Below, one piece after another: positions 18,314 to 27,576 of a DNA stretch of 64,000 nucleotides (position 1 is its first letter; every line of letters starts with the position of its first letter). Where the stretch lies: positions 1 to 64,000 of the forward strand of contig NZ_JABBXD010000003.1 of the NCBI RefSeq assembly GCF_014750655.1, in the 5' to 3' direction. The notes below the pieces were generated by a model, which was given only the letters and a program-made list of their open reading frames with translations, did not search any database and was not told the DNA's origin. This stretch comes from Salinimonas profundi. Lineage in GTDB: Bacteria; Pseudomonadota; Gammaproteobacteria; Enterobacterales; Alteromonadaceae. The position numbers and the translations under genes were made by a program.

Positions 18314-18717
18314 TGTGCTAATTGTCTGGCATAGCGATGCAGTCTGACCGAGCGAATCACGATCCCCTCTTCTTCGAAAATATCCCCTTCGCGTAGCTGA
18401 TGGCCCTGCTGATTGCTACCGGGCGATAGCAACAGGCTTGCTTTGCGATCAAATAGCTTGCACACAAAGCTGCCATTTAAATTTGCCACCACGACATCCA
18501 ATGAAGAGGCCGTGGCCGCGCGATCGACAATAAGGAGATCCCCGTCAAAGATACCCACCCCGGTCATTGAATCGCCTTTTGCCTGACCAATAAATGTCGC
18601 GGTGGGGTGCTCCATCAACAGCTCATCTAAATCCAGCGTTAGCTGCCGGTATTCTGCAGCAGGAGACTGAAAGCCGCTGATACCCGCCTGCGCGAAAACA
18701 GGAATTACTTTTAACAT
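18301..18717 (-). CDS. umuD: UmuD, self-cleaving subunit of DNA polymerase V
   Basis: The open frame reaches a TTG at 18738, but that codon abuts the LexA site. The ATG at 18717, preceded by AGAG, is the better start and gives 138 residues. The peptidase S24 fold shows GFQSPAAEYRQ after the cleavage region, the catalytic Ser in AKGDSMTG, and the catalytic Lys in SFVCKLF. By alignment with E. coli UmuD (Cys-Gly), cleavage would fall at the Ser-Gly of AGISGFQ, leaving a short N-terminal arm of about 14 residues. RecA-stimulated cleavage activates Pol V. Confidence 0.92.
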   Translation of the reverse strand: MLKVIPVFAQAGISGFQSPAAEYRQLTLDLDELLMEHPTATFIGQAKGDSMTGVGIFDGDLLIVDRAATASSLDVVVANLNGSFVCKLFDRKASLLLSPGSNQQGHQLREGDIFEEEGIVIRSVRLHRYARQLAQCLR

Positions 18718-18742
18718 ACTGCATATCTCTGGTTGCAATTTA

Positions 18743-18762
18743 TACTGTTTATATATACAGTA
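18743..18762. promoter_or_regulatory. LexA (SOS) box shared by umuDC and yebG
   Basis: The 20-base site TACTGTTTATATATACAGTA differs at one position from the enterobacterial LexA consensus and has an exact CTGT-N8-ACAG core (18745-18760). It is the only such site between the divergent umuD and yebG starts, so one LexA dimer probably controls both operons. Confidence 0.92.
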
Positions 18763-18807
18763 TTTGCAGTTGTCTCGTTAAAGTCAAATTACAAATCGGA
18801 GTGAATC

Positions 18808-19101
18808 ATGGCGATTACCGTACAATATGTCGTAACACACAAAGAGGTTGAGAAGCTTGTGACCACGGACAAAAAAGCCGCAGATCAATACGATAAAATG
18901 CTGGATACTGCAGATAACCTTGCTGGCTTCATGGCTGCCATGGGTGTGAAAATGGAAGATACACAGATGGAAGAGCTCTCCATTTTGCTGGCGAAAAACA
19001 AAGACAAGGTGAATAAGCTGCTTAAAGGCACTTCTTTAGATAGCGTACTGGAAGACAGCAGCGCAGAAGTGGTAAAGCTTAAAGCGGGCAATGAGAATTA
19101 A
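18808..19101 (+). CDS. yebG: YebG-family SOS-induced protein
   Basis: This 97-residue protein matches the YebG pattern: MAITVQYVVTHK, then KKAADQYDKMLDTADNLAGF and MEDTQMEELSILLAKNKD. In E. coli yebG is LexA-controlled and its molecular role is unclear. Here it lies 45 bases from the LexA box shared with umuDC, which supports SOS control. The protein is soluble and lysine-rich, with no signal peptide. Confidence 0.9.
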   Translation: MAITVQYVVTHKEVEKLVTTDKKAADQYDKMLDTADNLAGFMAAMGVKMEDTQMEELSILLAKNKDKVNKLLKGTSLDSVLEDSSAEVVKLKAGNEN

Positions 19102-19139
19102 CAGACAATAACAGCGGCGACTTTTTTTATCGGGTCAGA

Positions 19140-19153
19140 GTTGTTATAACAAC
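19140..19153. promoter_or_regulatory. Perfect 14-base palindrome upstream of the ABC transporter pair
   Basis: GTTGTTATAACAAC reads the same on both strands and lies 27 bases before the ATPase start. It may be an operator for a dimeric repressor. It resembles metal-regulator half-sites but does not have the spacing of the E. coli Zur consensus, so the regulator is unknown. Confidence 0.4.
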
Positions 19154-19180
19154 GCCATCCGGAGCATGACCTAGAAACCA

Positions 19181-19894
19181 ATGTCGCATCAATCCAATTT
19201 ACACGCATCATCAGTGGCGGAACTGGCTGTAGACATCAAGAACCTGGTGTACTCATACAGCAAGTCCGCGCCCCCCGTTATTTCTGTCAAAAAATGGCAG
19301 CTACCTAAGTGTGAGCATGTATTTGTTTCTGGTGCGTCAGGTTCTGGCAAAAGTACGTTACTCAACTTACTGACCGGTACACTACAGCCAGACTCAGGAT
19401 CAATTACGCTGTTCAACACGGATTTTGGTGCGCTTTCGGCACGACAAAAAGATGCGTTTCGGGCGCAGCATATTGGCGTTGTGTTCCAACAATTCAATCT
19501 TATTGATTACCTGACTGTGTTGGAAAATCTCACCGCTGCAGCCTATTTTGCAAAAAACACATCTCTGGATATTGAGGCGCGGGCCAGACAATTACTGGAA
19601 AAATTACAATTACCTTCATCGGTACTTCAACAGCGAGCAGATACGCTCAGCGTCGGACAGCAGCAACGGGTGGCAATCGCCCGGGCGCTAATCAATGCGC
19701 CCCATCTGGTGATAGTTGATGAGCCGACGTCGGCGCTTGATGCCGACGCCCGCGATAAATTTATGCAATTGCTGATTGAAGCAACCTCAGACAGTGCGGT
19801 CATTTTTGTCAGTCACGATAAGAGTCTGGCCCAATATTTCGATACCCAAATCGATATGGCGTCGCTTAACCAGGCAAACGAGGGGCAGGTATGA
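19181..19894 (+). CDS. ABC transporter ATP-binding protein (LolD/MacB type)
   Basis: This 237-residue ATPase has Walker A GASGSGKST near residue 50, the Q loop VFQQFNLIDYLTVLEN, the signature LSVGQQQRVAIARAL near 152, and Walker B LVIVDEPTSALD. The type pairs with FtsX-like permeases in lipoprotein release, macrolide or peptide export systems. It overlaps the downstream permease start by four bases, so the two form one transporter. The substrate is not evident. Confidence 0.9.
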   Translation: MSHQSNLHASSVAELAVDIKNLVYSYSKSAPPVISVKKWQLPKCEHVFVSGASGSGKSTLLNLLTGTLQPDSGSITLFNTDFGALSARQKDAFRAQHIGVVFQQFNLIDYLTVLENLTAAAYFAKNTSLDIEARARQLLEKLQLPSSVLQQRADTLSVGQQQRVAIARALINAPHLVIVDEPTSALDADARDKFMQLLIEATSDSAVIFVSHDKSLAQYFDTQIDMASLNQANEGQV

Positions 19895-21189
19895 TTGCAA
19901 AGATAGCGCTGGCCAGTCTCAAAAACCGACGCACCTCCGTACTATTAACGCTTATATCCATCATTATCAGCGTAAGCCTTTTGCTGGGCGTTGAATTTAT
20001 TCGCGGTCAGATAAAGCAAAGTTTCACCCGTACCGTTTCCGGCGTTGATTTAATCGTTGGTGCGCCCACCGGTAATCTCAACCTGCTGCTTTACTCAGTA
20101 TTTCGTATTGGCAACGCAACCAACGGCATCAGTTGGGAGCAGGTAGAAAAACTTGATGATCACGCGCTGGTAGACTGGGTCATTCCTGTTTCGTTAGGCG
20201 ATAGCCACAAAGGGTTCCGGGTAGTGGGGACAGACAACCGGTACTTCACCCATTATCAGTACGGCAATCAGCAGTCACTTGAGCTCTCATCAGGGTCAAC
20301 ATTTACTGGCGACATGTCGGCGGTAATTGGTAGTGAAGTGGCAAAGTCTCTGGGTTACACGGTTGGCGACGAACTGGTGATTTCCCATGGTCTGGGAAAC
20401 GTCAGCTTCAAACAGCATGAACAGCACCCGTTCACTATAACGGGGATACTCGCAGCAACCGGTACACCTATCGATAAAGCCGTGCACGTTACATTGCATG
20501 GTGTAGAAGCCATGCATGAAAAAGCATCCTCGGGCTCATCTGTTCGCTCAATGCGGATCCGTAAGCCGGCAGATCAGGATGGCCCGCCTTCCTCTCGCGC
20601 TGGTGCCGACACGAATCAGGGTGCCCACCAGCACGAGCCTGAGCAGGTTACAGCCATCTTTGTGGGCCTGACCAGCCGGGCAGCTGCACTTCAACTGCAG
20701 TATCAGCTCAACCAGAAAAATGACGAGCCGGTACTGGCAATTTTGCCCGGGATGGCATTGTCGCAATTGTGGCAATTAATGGGCGGTGTAGAAAAGCTGC
20801 TTCTTGGCATCTCAGTGCTGATTCTGGCGGCCTCGCTTATCGGTTTAATCACCATGTTGCTGGCTACCATGCGGGAACGGCGTCATGAAATAGCAGTGTT
20901 GCGCGCAATGGGCGCGGGGCCCCTGGCAATTCTATGGCTAATACAGACGGAAGCATTACTTGTGGCGCTGGTGGGGTGTATCGCCGCCCTTGGTATCGAC
21001 TCAGTGTTATTTGTGTCGCTGGCCTCTGTACTTAGCGAGAAGTTCGGCTTATTTATCAGCGGTACCCTGCTCACGGGAAATAGTGCCGTGATCATAGGCA
21101 GCGTCTTAATTGCTACGTGGCTATGTAGCTTTGTGCCTGCGCTGGCTGCCTACAGGCAGGCACTGCATGCCGGGCTCAGTCAGCGTTAA
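19891..21189 (+). CDS. ABC transporter permease with FtsX/MacB-PCD domains
   Basis: This 432-residue permease has an N-terminal membrane span ([22 protein letters not shown]), a large periplasmic domain (about 45-280), and three C-terminal spans including [23 protein letters not shown] with the FtsX-type [16 protein letters not shown] loop. A hydrophilic insert around residues 225-255 contains GAHQHEPEQ. Together with the preceding ATPase it forms a MacB/LolCDE-like transporter of unknown cargo. Its stop overlaps the convergent chemoreceptor stop in a shared TTAA. Confidence 0.88.
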   Translation: MIAKIALASLKNRRTSVLLTLISIIISVSLLLGVEFIRGQIKQSFTRTVSGVDLIVGAPTGNLNLLLYSVFRIGNATNGISWEQVEKLDDHALVDWVIPVSLGDSHKGFRVVGTDNRYFTHYQYGNQQSLELSSGSTFTGDMSAVIGSEVAKSLGYTVGDELVISHGLGNVSFKQHEQHPFTITGILAATGTPIDKAVHVTLHGVEAMHEKASSGSSVRSMRIRKPADQDGPPSSRAGADTNQGAHQHEPEQVTAIFVGLTSRAAALQLQYQLNQKNDEPVLAILPGMALSQLWQLMGGVEKLLLGISVLILAASLIGLITMLLATMRERRHEIAVLRAMGAGPLAILWLIQTEALLVALVGCIAALGIDSVLFVSLASVLSEKFGLFISGTLLTGNSAVIIGSVLIATWLCSFVPALAAYRQALHAGLSQR

Positions 21190-22769
21190 TCGCCGACTCT
21201 GCCGGTTGTAGAAAAGCGAGTGATAACAGAGTTTACCTGCGTAACCATGTTGCGCAGCTCCTGGCTCGAATGAAGGGATGACTCCGATGCCTTTTCGGTC
21301 TCTTTAGCACCATCTGCAATCTCAACAATTTGCTGATTAATATGCTCCGCGACACTACTCTGCTCTTCAACCGCCGAAGACATCTCAATTGTCTGATCGG
21401 CAATTACACTCACGGCCTGATTGATTTCAGATAATGTCGCGCGTGTTTCTTCCACTGTATCAGTACCGCGGGTGGCTGCTTCAAGCCCTGCATCAGACAC
21501 TTTCACAGCACGCTCTGAGCGCTCTGCCAGAATCTGAATAATATTGTGAATTTTGTCCGTTGACTCACGGGTTTTCGATGCCAGCGAACGTACCTCATCT
21601 GCCACCACGGCAAATCCGCGACCTTGCTCACCCGCCCGGGCAGCCTCAATAGCGGCGTTCAATGCCAGCAGATTGGTTTGCTCAGCAATCGTTGAGATAA
21701 TACTAGCCGCCTCGCCGATATCAGACGTAGACTGCGCCAGTTCCTGCACGGTTGTGGATATAGATTGCACCGCCTCTTTCAGTTCGCGGATAGACTCCAA
21801 TGCCATATCAGCTTTGCGATTACCGTCTTCGACATTTTTTGACGCGGTACGGGCACTACTGGCGTTCATCTCAACCCGTTCAGCAACTTCATTGATTGCC
21901 TGTGACATCTGCGTGACAGCCGACGCGATTTGCTGTGTGGCCTGATTTTGCTGACTAACCACACTACTGGCACTCACCGCCTGTCCATGGGTAAGCTCAG
22001 CAATTTTCCCAAGGCCGTTGGCAGCATCTTCGATACGAGTCAGGGCTGTTCGGGAACGAGCCAGTTCGCAACCCAACACAAGCTTGGCGCGGGCCTTTAT
22101 GCCGGTATCGTTAAAATAGGTTTGTGCTACCACTTCATCACTAAAGCTTTCAGGGCTAAGTGCTATCAAACCTTCCCAGTCACGGCGCTGACTGATGCGA
22201 CTCCATATGCCGGCCACTGCAAATCCGGCGGCGGCTGCCACTGCAGGCACAACACCGCCAGTGGCGGCGCAAACAGCTGTCGTTGCAAGGCCGGGAATGA
22301 CAACCGGCAAACTAGCAGATATCCAGTCACGCCCACTTCGCATCGCACTTACCGCAGACTTACCCTGGCGCAGCCGCAGATAAGTATTTTCAGCACGCTG
22401 AATCTCTTCAGGCAGAGCCGGCACACGCACAGACTCATACCCGACAATATTGCCCTTTTCGTAAACCGGGGTAACGAACGCAGATACCCAGTAGTGATCG
22501 CCGGACTTACGTCTGTTTTTGACCAGCCCCAGCCAGATGTTGCCTGATTCGAGCGTTTCCCACATTTGTTTGAAAACCGCCGGCGGCATATCAGGATGCC
22601 GAACCAGGTTATGGTTTTTACCAATCAGCTCCTTTTCGTCAAAACCGCTCACTTCAATAAATTGCTGATTGCAGTGTGTTATTACACCGCGTCTGTCGGT
22701 AGACGAAATCAGGCGATAATCCGACGGAAATTTATATTCTCTATTGGTAACAGGCTGATTGTTGCGCAT
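21186..22769 (-). CDS. Aer-like chemoreceptor (PAS plus methyl-accepting domain)
   Basis: This 527-residue protein has an N-terminal PAS domain (about 15-125: [15 protein letters not shown] and [17 protein letters not shown], as in aerotaxis receptors), a hydrophobic membrane hairpin (about 150-195, Ala/Gly/Val-rich), a linker, and a signalling domain. The hairpin tip contains [21 protein letters not shown] near 375. It probably senses redox state or oxygen through a PAS-bound flavin and controls CheA. A sigma-28-type promoter lies at 22883-22909, placing it in the flagellar regulon. Confidence 0.92.
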   Translation of the reverse strand: MRNNQPVTNREYKFPSDYRLISSTDRRGVITHCNQQFIEVSGFDEKELIGKNHNLVRHPDMPPAVFKQMWETLESGNIWLGLVKNRRKSGDHYWVSAFVTPVYEKGNIVGYESVRVPALPEEIQRAENTYLRLRQGKSAVSAMRSGRDWISASLPVVIPGLATTAVCAATGGVVPAVAAAAGFAVAGIWSRISQRRDWEGLIALSPESFSDEVVAQTYFNDTGIKARAKLVLGCELARSRTALTRIEDAANGLGKIAELTHGQAVSASSVVSQQNQATQQIASAVTQMSQAINEVAERVEMNASSARTASKNVEDGNRKADMALESIRELKEAVQSISTTVQELAQSTSDIGEAASIISTIAEQTNLLALNAAIEAARAGEQGRGFAVVADEVRSLASKTRESTDKIHNIIQILAERSERAVKVSDAGLEAATRGTDTVEETRATLSEINQAVSVIADQTIEMSSAVEEQSSVAEHINQQIVEIADGAKETEKASESSLHSSQELRNMVTQVNSVITRFSTTGRVGD

Positions 22770-22882
22770 AAAAAGGTGAACTCCGGCATTCCCTTGAATC
22801 GTGTTTTATTTCACTGATAGGCGGAAACGATAATCTAAGGAAAATTGTACCTGACCATGTGAGTCAGGTGTCCTGTAGATAA

Positions 22883-22909
22883 TTATCGGCTTCTGAGGTA
22901 ACAGCTAAA
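22883..22909 (-). promoter_or_regulatory. Sigma-28 (FliA) type promoter of the Aer-like receptor
   Basis: On the minus strand TTTAGCTG (4 of 8 to TAAAGTTT) is followed after 11 bases by GCCGATAA, a perfect -10 for the flagellar sigma factor. It lies about 114 bases upstream of the receptor start. Confidence 0.7.
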
Positions 22910-23040
22910 GTATTTTTTAAAATACGTTATGCGCCCCGCCTATACGTATAGTCCAAAAGTCTAATCACGCAAGTATAGGTAATAATTGATATTTTTAAAG
23001 TATTCGAGAAAAGTAAATGGCACAGGCAGAAGTGAAGGAA

Positions 23041-23063
23041 GCGGGCGTACTGGTAACGCCCGC
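23041..23063 (-). terminator. Hairpin after the CZB chemoreceptor gene
   Basis: GCGGGCGT and ACGCCCGC form an 8-base stem with a 7-base loop, 15 bases past the stop codon. The T-rich stretch that follows on the minus strand (TTCCTTCACTTCT) is weak, so termination may be partial. Confidence 0.5.
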
Positions 23064-23078
23064 GACACCTGATGTAAA

Positions 23079-24173
23079 TTAACGCGTGGCTTCGTTGGCA
23101 AGACGGTCCAGAAGCATCATGGTTTCCTGGCTGGCTTTTTCCATTTCCTGTAACAGGCGGTATGCCTGATCTTTATGGTTATTATGGAACGCCGAAACCG
23201 CTTCTGTACCAGCGCGATGCACTTTGGCGTGAGGCGCTTCTAATCGAGCAAAAACATCGGTCTGCGCCAGGGCGCTTCCGGCCTGCTGCTGATACCATTG
23301 CCCCAAGCGGCATGAACGGTGGTCAACGAGCTCCTCAATACGCTTGTGACTGCCACCATTCATCATAGCGTACACTTCACTCTTCCAGGCCACGTGGTCC
23401 AGCTTTACGGTCTGTATAAACGTCTGGTGCGAAGCCAGCGTGATAGTTTCCTTCATGCTTGAGCAATGCGAAACCATCTGATCATAATCCTGACTCAGGT
23501 CATTAACGCCGGACGTCAGATGCGTGTTATTTTCCTGCAGTTCCGACACCGCACCCACCGCCGCTTTGGTTGACTGGATAATTCCTTTTACCAGCTCTGC
23601 CACTTCACTGGCCGACTTATTCGTTTCGTTCGCCAGCGCACGCACTTCATCAGCAACTACGCTAAAGCCACGACCTGCATCACCAGCTCTGGCCGCTTCA
23701 ATCGCTGCGTTAAGTGCCAGCAGGTTGGTCTGATCAGAAATACTGGTGATTGTGCTAACAAATTTATTGATGTTGTCGGCGGTATCTGACAAACCGGCAA
23801 TACGCTCACTCATCTGCCCCATACGCGCGTTTAATGCTTCCATTGCCTGGCCAATACTCTGTAGCGATGCCGAGCTGGAGGTAAACAGGTTATCAATATT
23901 ACTCAGATTACTGCTTTCGTTGCTTATTAACTCATAAGAATGGGCCACCGTTTCACGAATACTGGCCACCTGATTCAAGGACTCAACCAGCGACTGCGTC
24001 AGTACATCTGCCGTTCCCGCTTCAACCTGATTCTGCAATACACTGTTTCGACTACGCTCCTCATCAAGCGCCGTTTCAAGCTGATAAATTTTGTCCTGCA
24101 GCGCTGTTTTTTCTTTATCCAGGCGCGCAATTTCCTGTTGTTTTTCGTCAAGGGAAGATCGGAAGACGAGCAT
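23079..24173 (-). CDS. Soluble chemoreceptor with C-terminal CZB zinc-binding domain
   Basis: This 364-residue protein has no membrane span. It starts with a coiled coil ([20 protein letters not shown]), followed by a short methyl-accepting signalling domain with [21 protein letters not shown] near 155, and a C-terminal CZB domain (about 255-345) carrying its His/Cys ligands in [15 protein letters not shown] and APHAKVH. CZB domains bind zinc and sense hypochlorous acid or zinc in other receptors. AGAGGCGG precedes the ATG. A sigma-28-type promoter lies at 24288-24315. Confidence 0.9.
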   Translation of the reverse strand: MLVFRSSLDEKQQEIARLDKEKTALQDKIYQLETALDEERSRNSVLQNQVEAGTADVLTQSLVESLNQVASIRETVAHSYELISNESSNLSNIDNLFTSSSASLQSIGQAMEALNARMGQMSERIAGLSDTADNINKFVSTITSISDQTNLLALNAAIEAARAGDAGRGFSVVADEVRALANETNKSASEVAELVKGIIQSTKAAVGAVSELQENNTHLTSGVNDLSQDYDQMVSHCSSMKETITLASHQTFIQTVKLDHVAWKSEVYAMMNGGSHKRIEELVDHRSCRLGQWYQQQAGSALAQTDVFARLEAPHAKVHRAGTEAVSAFHNNHKDQAYRLLQEMEKASQETMMLLDRLANEATR

Positions 24174-24287
24174 AACCGCCTCTTAAGTAAAAAAATGCCA
24201 GCCAATACTGACACACTTATTAAAAAAACCTATTGGCCATTAGTCCAAATTGGGGGCTGGGAAAAACAGGCCATAGTGTACGACCTG

Positions 24288-24315
24288 TTATCGGCCCTGA
24301 CCGCCAAAAACTTTA
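24288..24315 (-). promoter_or_regulatory. Sigma-28 (FliA) type promoter of the CZB chemoreceptor
   Basis: A perfect TAAAGTTT (24308-24315) is followed after 12 bases by a perfect GCCGATAA (24288-24295), one base more than the usual spacer. It lies about 115 bases upstream of the receptor start, within the gap after cydC. Confidence 0.75.
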
Positions 24316-24322
24316 CATCTTT

Positions 24323-25840
24323 TCAGGCGTGCTCATAGTTTTTATCCGGCAAGTCGGCCTGATGAAGCGCAATGGAAGTATCGATCCGCAACTGTGGTAT
24401 ATAACAATGTGTTGCAATAACAAGCAGTTTTGACCTGGCTGCATCATTAAACAAGTGGGCGAGCGTCTTGCAGGTAAAGATATCCAACCCTTCGAAAGGC
24501 TCATCAATTAGCAACACGTCTTTTTCAGCCAGTAACGCTCTGCCAATGGCGATGCGCTTCTGCTCACCACCTGATAATGCACGGCCACCGGCCCCCAGCC
24601 ATTCACCCAGGTTTGTCATGTAGCTCAATCCAAGTTTCGACAATACCTGGCGGATTTCCTGATCGGCCACCGCGCCAGCCGGTGCCAGGTTTTCGCGGAG
24701 TGTGGCCTGCAGTACAACCGGGGTTTGTTCCAGGTACATCCAGTTTCTGATAAGCCCCGGCTGTAGTGCTTTCGCACCACAGTATTTATTGCCCCGAAAA
24801 GGAATGTCGCCGGCAATCGCCTGTAGCAACGAGGACTTCCCCACACCTGATGCCCCCCTGAGCGTTACAATACCATGGGCGGGAAAGACGGCCGTAACCG
24901 GCTGAACATTTCTGCCAACAGCGCTGAAATGCTTAAGACGAATACACCCTGACGCCTCAGGCTGTATGCTTACCTTGCGCATGGTCAGTGAGGTCACAGC
25001 CTCCTGCGCATTGTGGTACCGCGCGGCAAACGTTAGTGCTGATGATGCGCGCCCCAGCCACTCAGGTGCTGCAAACAATACCAGCGGCACAATCATCGCC
25101 ATCGGGTTGGCGTAAACCTCAGCGCCTGCCTTCCAGATATAAACGCCAATCATCACAAAACACAGTCCTTGCAAGCACCATACGGCTTGCTGCGCCAGTG
25201 TATGCAGACCCGCTTCAAGCGACCATACCGGCCTTGCCGATGGGCGTTGATGTTGTGCTTGTTCAAACAAATGCCACAATGCGCTGCAGCGCAAATACGC
25301 CTCGCTTTGTTCGCTAAGTGCGGTCTGTGCCACGACCTGCTCAGCAGCAATAGCCAGACTTTTAATCACCACCCACCCGCTGATAATCAGCCAGCCTATG
25401 CCCAGAACTGCAAACCATGTGGTGCCGGGCAACGCTATGAAAACCCCTGCAATAAGCAGTACCGGTAGCAGTAACAACGCGGTAGCAAGTTGCGATATGC
25501 AGGCTATCCAGACAGCGGCAAGCGTTTCAGTGTGTGCACTAAGTGCATCCGCAAGTTGCGCTTTGCGCTGGATTCGATGGTTAGCCAACCGGCGAAACAG
25601 TTGATGTCTTAACCAAGCCGTACGCATCAACAAATCGCGATGGCCAGCCCACATGTGTCCATATCCTGATGCAATGCGCAATAATGCCAACGCCCTTATA
25701 ATCACCGCCGGCAACATATAATTAAACCCGACCGGTGCTATCGCACAGGCAGCGATGAACCAGGCCGAAATAATCAGGATCAACAGTCCCGTTACGCCGT
25801 GCGCAATGGCCAGTAATAAGGTTATCCAGGGCGTTTTCAT
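24323..25840 (-). CDS. cydC: CydC, subunit of the glutathione/cysteine exporter for cytochrome bd assembly
   Basis: This 505-residue protein fuses an N-terminal six-span ABC exporter domain (about 1-300) with an ATPase: Walker A GASGVGKSS near 334, signature LSGGEQKRIAIGRALL, and Walker B VLLIDEPFEGLD. CydDC exports reduced thiols to the periplasm and is needed for haem insertion into cytochrome bd. The ATG overlaps the cydD stop. It is a little shorter than E. coli CydC (573). The gene order cydABXDC supports the call. Confidence 0.9.
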   Translation of the reverse strand: MKTPWITLLLAIAHGVTGLLILIISAWFIAACAIAPVGFNYMLPAVIIRALALLRIASGYGHMWAGHRDLLMRTAWLRHQLFRRLANHRIQRKAQLADALSAHTETLAAVWIACISQLATALLLLPVLLIAGVFIALPGTTWFAVLGIGWLIISGWVVIKSLAIAAEQVVAQTALSEQSEAYLRCSALWHLFEQAQHQRPSARPVWSLEAGLHTLAQQAVWCLQGLCFVMIGVYIWKAGAEVYANPMAMIVPLVLFAAPEWLGRASSALTFAARYHNAQEAVTSLTMRKVSIQPEASGCIRLKHFSAVGRNVQPVTAVFPAHGIVTLRGASGVGKSSLLQAIAGDIPFRGNKYCGAKALQPGLIRNWMYLEQTPVVLQATLRENLAPAGAVADQEIRQVLSKLGLSYMTNLGEWLGAGGRALSGGEQKRIAIGRALLAEKDVLLIDEPFEGLDIFTCKTLAHLFNDAARSKLLVIATHCYIPQLRIDTSIALHQADLPDKNYEHA

Positions 25841-27447
25841 GCACTATCCCCACGATGTTGTTTTACCTGATGATCTGCAACTTCCCAGTGTGTGCTAAAC
25901 CAGGTTTGCTCCAGAGGCTTATGAGAGACCCAAATGACGGTCTTATGACTACAGCAGCGATGAATCAATTCACACAGCGCCTTGTGCTGAGATACCGGCA
26001 AATGTGCTGTGGGCTCATCTAACAACCAGACATCCGCCTCTCTTAACAGCAGCCTTGCCAGTGCCAGGCGTTGTAGCTGACCGCCCGACAACCCGGGTTG
26101 ATCGCCCATTTTAGTATCAAGCCCGTCCGGCAGCGCATAGATGTCACACAGCATTTCAACGTCTTGCAGAACACTGTTTAGCTGCTCTTGAGTATACCGT
26201 GCGCCCAGGCACAGGTTTTCCCGTAACGTGCCCGGCAAAAACACCGGCTGTTGACTGAGCGTAACGCAGTAACATCCCAGGGTATGGCTGGCCTGCCGAA
26301 AGCCTGCCAATGATTCAAGCAATGCCGTTTTACCTGCGCCGGATGCGCCGGACACCTGGATCCAGTCCCCCGGCGCTACACTCAGTTCGAAGGCACGCAA
26401 CGACGGTGCATCAAGGGTAAAGTTACGGGCATAAAACCCGGTAAATGTTCTGATTGTCCCAGGTGCGGCCGGCGGCTCATTCAACAGCCCTGTCAGGGCT
26501 TCAGAAGCAGTCGCGGCCTGGGCTTTTTGATGATAAAACTGCCCGAGCTTTTTAAGCTGACTGAGTAGTAGCGGCGCCGATAAGAGGATCCAAAGTCCTG
26601 AGAAAAACGATATCTCCGGCCCAACCTGTAGCTCTCCCAACAAACTAAAACCAATAAAAACAGCAATCAGCGCTACGGTCAGGGTAGAGAAAAAATCCAG
26701 CACCGTGGTAGACAAAAATGCCACTGACACAACCTTCATGGTGCGTGTATTTAGCGCCTGACTGGCTTGTTCCATGTGCTGCTGTTGCCGCTGATGCGCC
26801 CCTAGAGTACTGAGCAGCGGCAGGGCCATCAGACGGTCAGTAAAAATGTTTCCCAGCCTTGTCAGCGCTGTAAACTCCCGTTTTTGCAAGCTGGCTGCGC
26901 CTTTTCCCACAATCACCATAAAAAGCGGCACAACGGGCAGTGTTATAAGCAGCATCAGGCCAATAAAATAATTCAGGTAAGTGATCACCGTCAGCACAAT
27001 CAGCGGCACAATTATCGCGATGTATTGCTGTACACAATAATCTGTTCGCCAGTTGACCAGCGCAGGCAGATGTTTCTGCCACACTACCTGCCAGTGGTAC
27101 ACCGGCCGGGTGCGTACAAGAGCATGCTGGCGTGCTGCAAACTGCGCACTCAACCGTGCTTCCAGTGCAGTCAACTGCCGAAAACGGGATGCATTGCTTA
27201 GCCGCATATCAACACCCTGACATAGCCAGCTGACAGACAGCGCAGCGCACAGGGCCATCAGTAAGGAAAGTGAGGCAGGCTGACTGTCAATGACCCACTG
27301 CTGTGCAATAGCGGCGAACGCGCCAAAAGCAGCAATAAGCGCCAACTCTCTGCACACACCGATTACTATCAATGGCGTTAATTTAGGCAGCGTTTCGCTG
27401 CCAACCTCTTGATGTAGCCATTGTTTTAACGGGTCCTGCCTCATCAT
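25837..27447 (-). CDS. cydD: CydD, subunit of the glutathione/cysteine exporter for cytochrome bd assembly
   Basis: The open frame reaches 27528 but overlaps cydX. The ATG at 27447, preceded by AGGAAAAGC and eight bases after the cydX stop, is the proper start, giving 536 residues. It has an exporter membrane domain followed by an ATPase with GASGAGKTALL, LSGGQLQRLALARLLL and VWLLDEPTAH. It pairs with CydC. The operon layout suggests co-expression of the oxidase and its maturation factor. Confidence 0.92.
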   Translation of the reverse strand: MMRQDPLKQWLHQEVGSETLPKLTPLIVIGVCRELALIAAFGAFAAIAQQWVIDSQPASLSLLMALCAALSVSWLCQGVDMRLSNASRFRQLTALEARLSAQFAARQHALVRTRPVYHWQVVWQKHLPALVNWRTDYCVQQYIAIIVPLIVLTVITYLNYFIGLMLLITLPVVPLFMVIVGKGAASLQKREFTALTRLGNIFTDRLMALPLLSTLGAHQRQQQHMEQASQALNTRTMKVVSVAFLSTTVLDFFSTLTVALIAVFIGFSLLGELQVGPEISFFSGLWILLSAPLLLSQLKKLGQFYHQKAQAATASEALTGLLNEPPAAPGTIRTFTGFYARNFTLDAPSLRAFELSVAPGDWIQVSGASGAGKTALLESLAGFRQASHTLGCYCVTLSQQPVFLPGTLRENLCLGARYTQEQLNSVLQDVEMLCDIYALPDGLDTKMGDQPGLSGGQLQRLALARLLLREADVWLLDEPTAHLPVSQHKALCELIHRCCSHKTVIWVSHKPLEQTWFSTHWEVADHQVKQHRGDSA

Positions 27448-27454
27448 GCTTTTC

Positions 27455-27568
27455 CTACGGCTGACTGTCAGAGCGATCCATATCTTCGGTGGACTCAAGC
27501 CACATAGCATTGATAATGCCAAACGCACAAGCCAGAAGAACCCCGAGAATCCAAGTGAAATACCACAT
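27455..27568 (-). CDS. cydX: CydX, small subunit of cytochrome bd oxidase
   Basis: This 37-residue gene was below normal gene-calling length. The protein starts MWYFTWILGVLLACAF, continues through GIINAMWLE, and ends in an acidic tail, the standard CydX shape with one membrane span. AGGAGG precedes the ATG by five bases. CydX stabilises the CydAB complex and its haems. It sits exactly where expected, between cydB and cydD. Confidence 0.92.
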   Translation of the reverse strand: MWYFTWILGVLLACAFGIINAMWLESTEDMDRSDSQP

Positions 27569-27576
27569 AATGCCTC

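Larger units (their letters stand above)
22770..23078. other. Intergenic region between two chemoreceptor genes
   Basis: It holds the leader and sigma-28-type promoter of the Aer-like receptor and, near 23041-23063, a hairpin downstream of the CZB chemoreceptor gene. I see no gene here. Confidence 0.6.

Noticed and set aside
19140-19153. Zur box before the ABC transporter
   Set aside because: The half-sites abut without the central spacing of the known Zur consensus; only a generic operator is supported.
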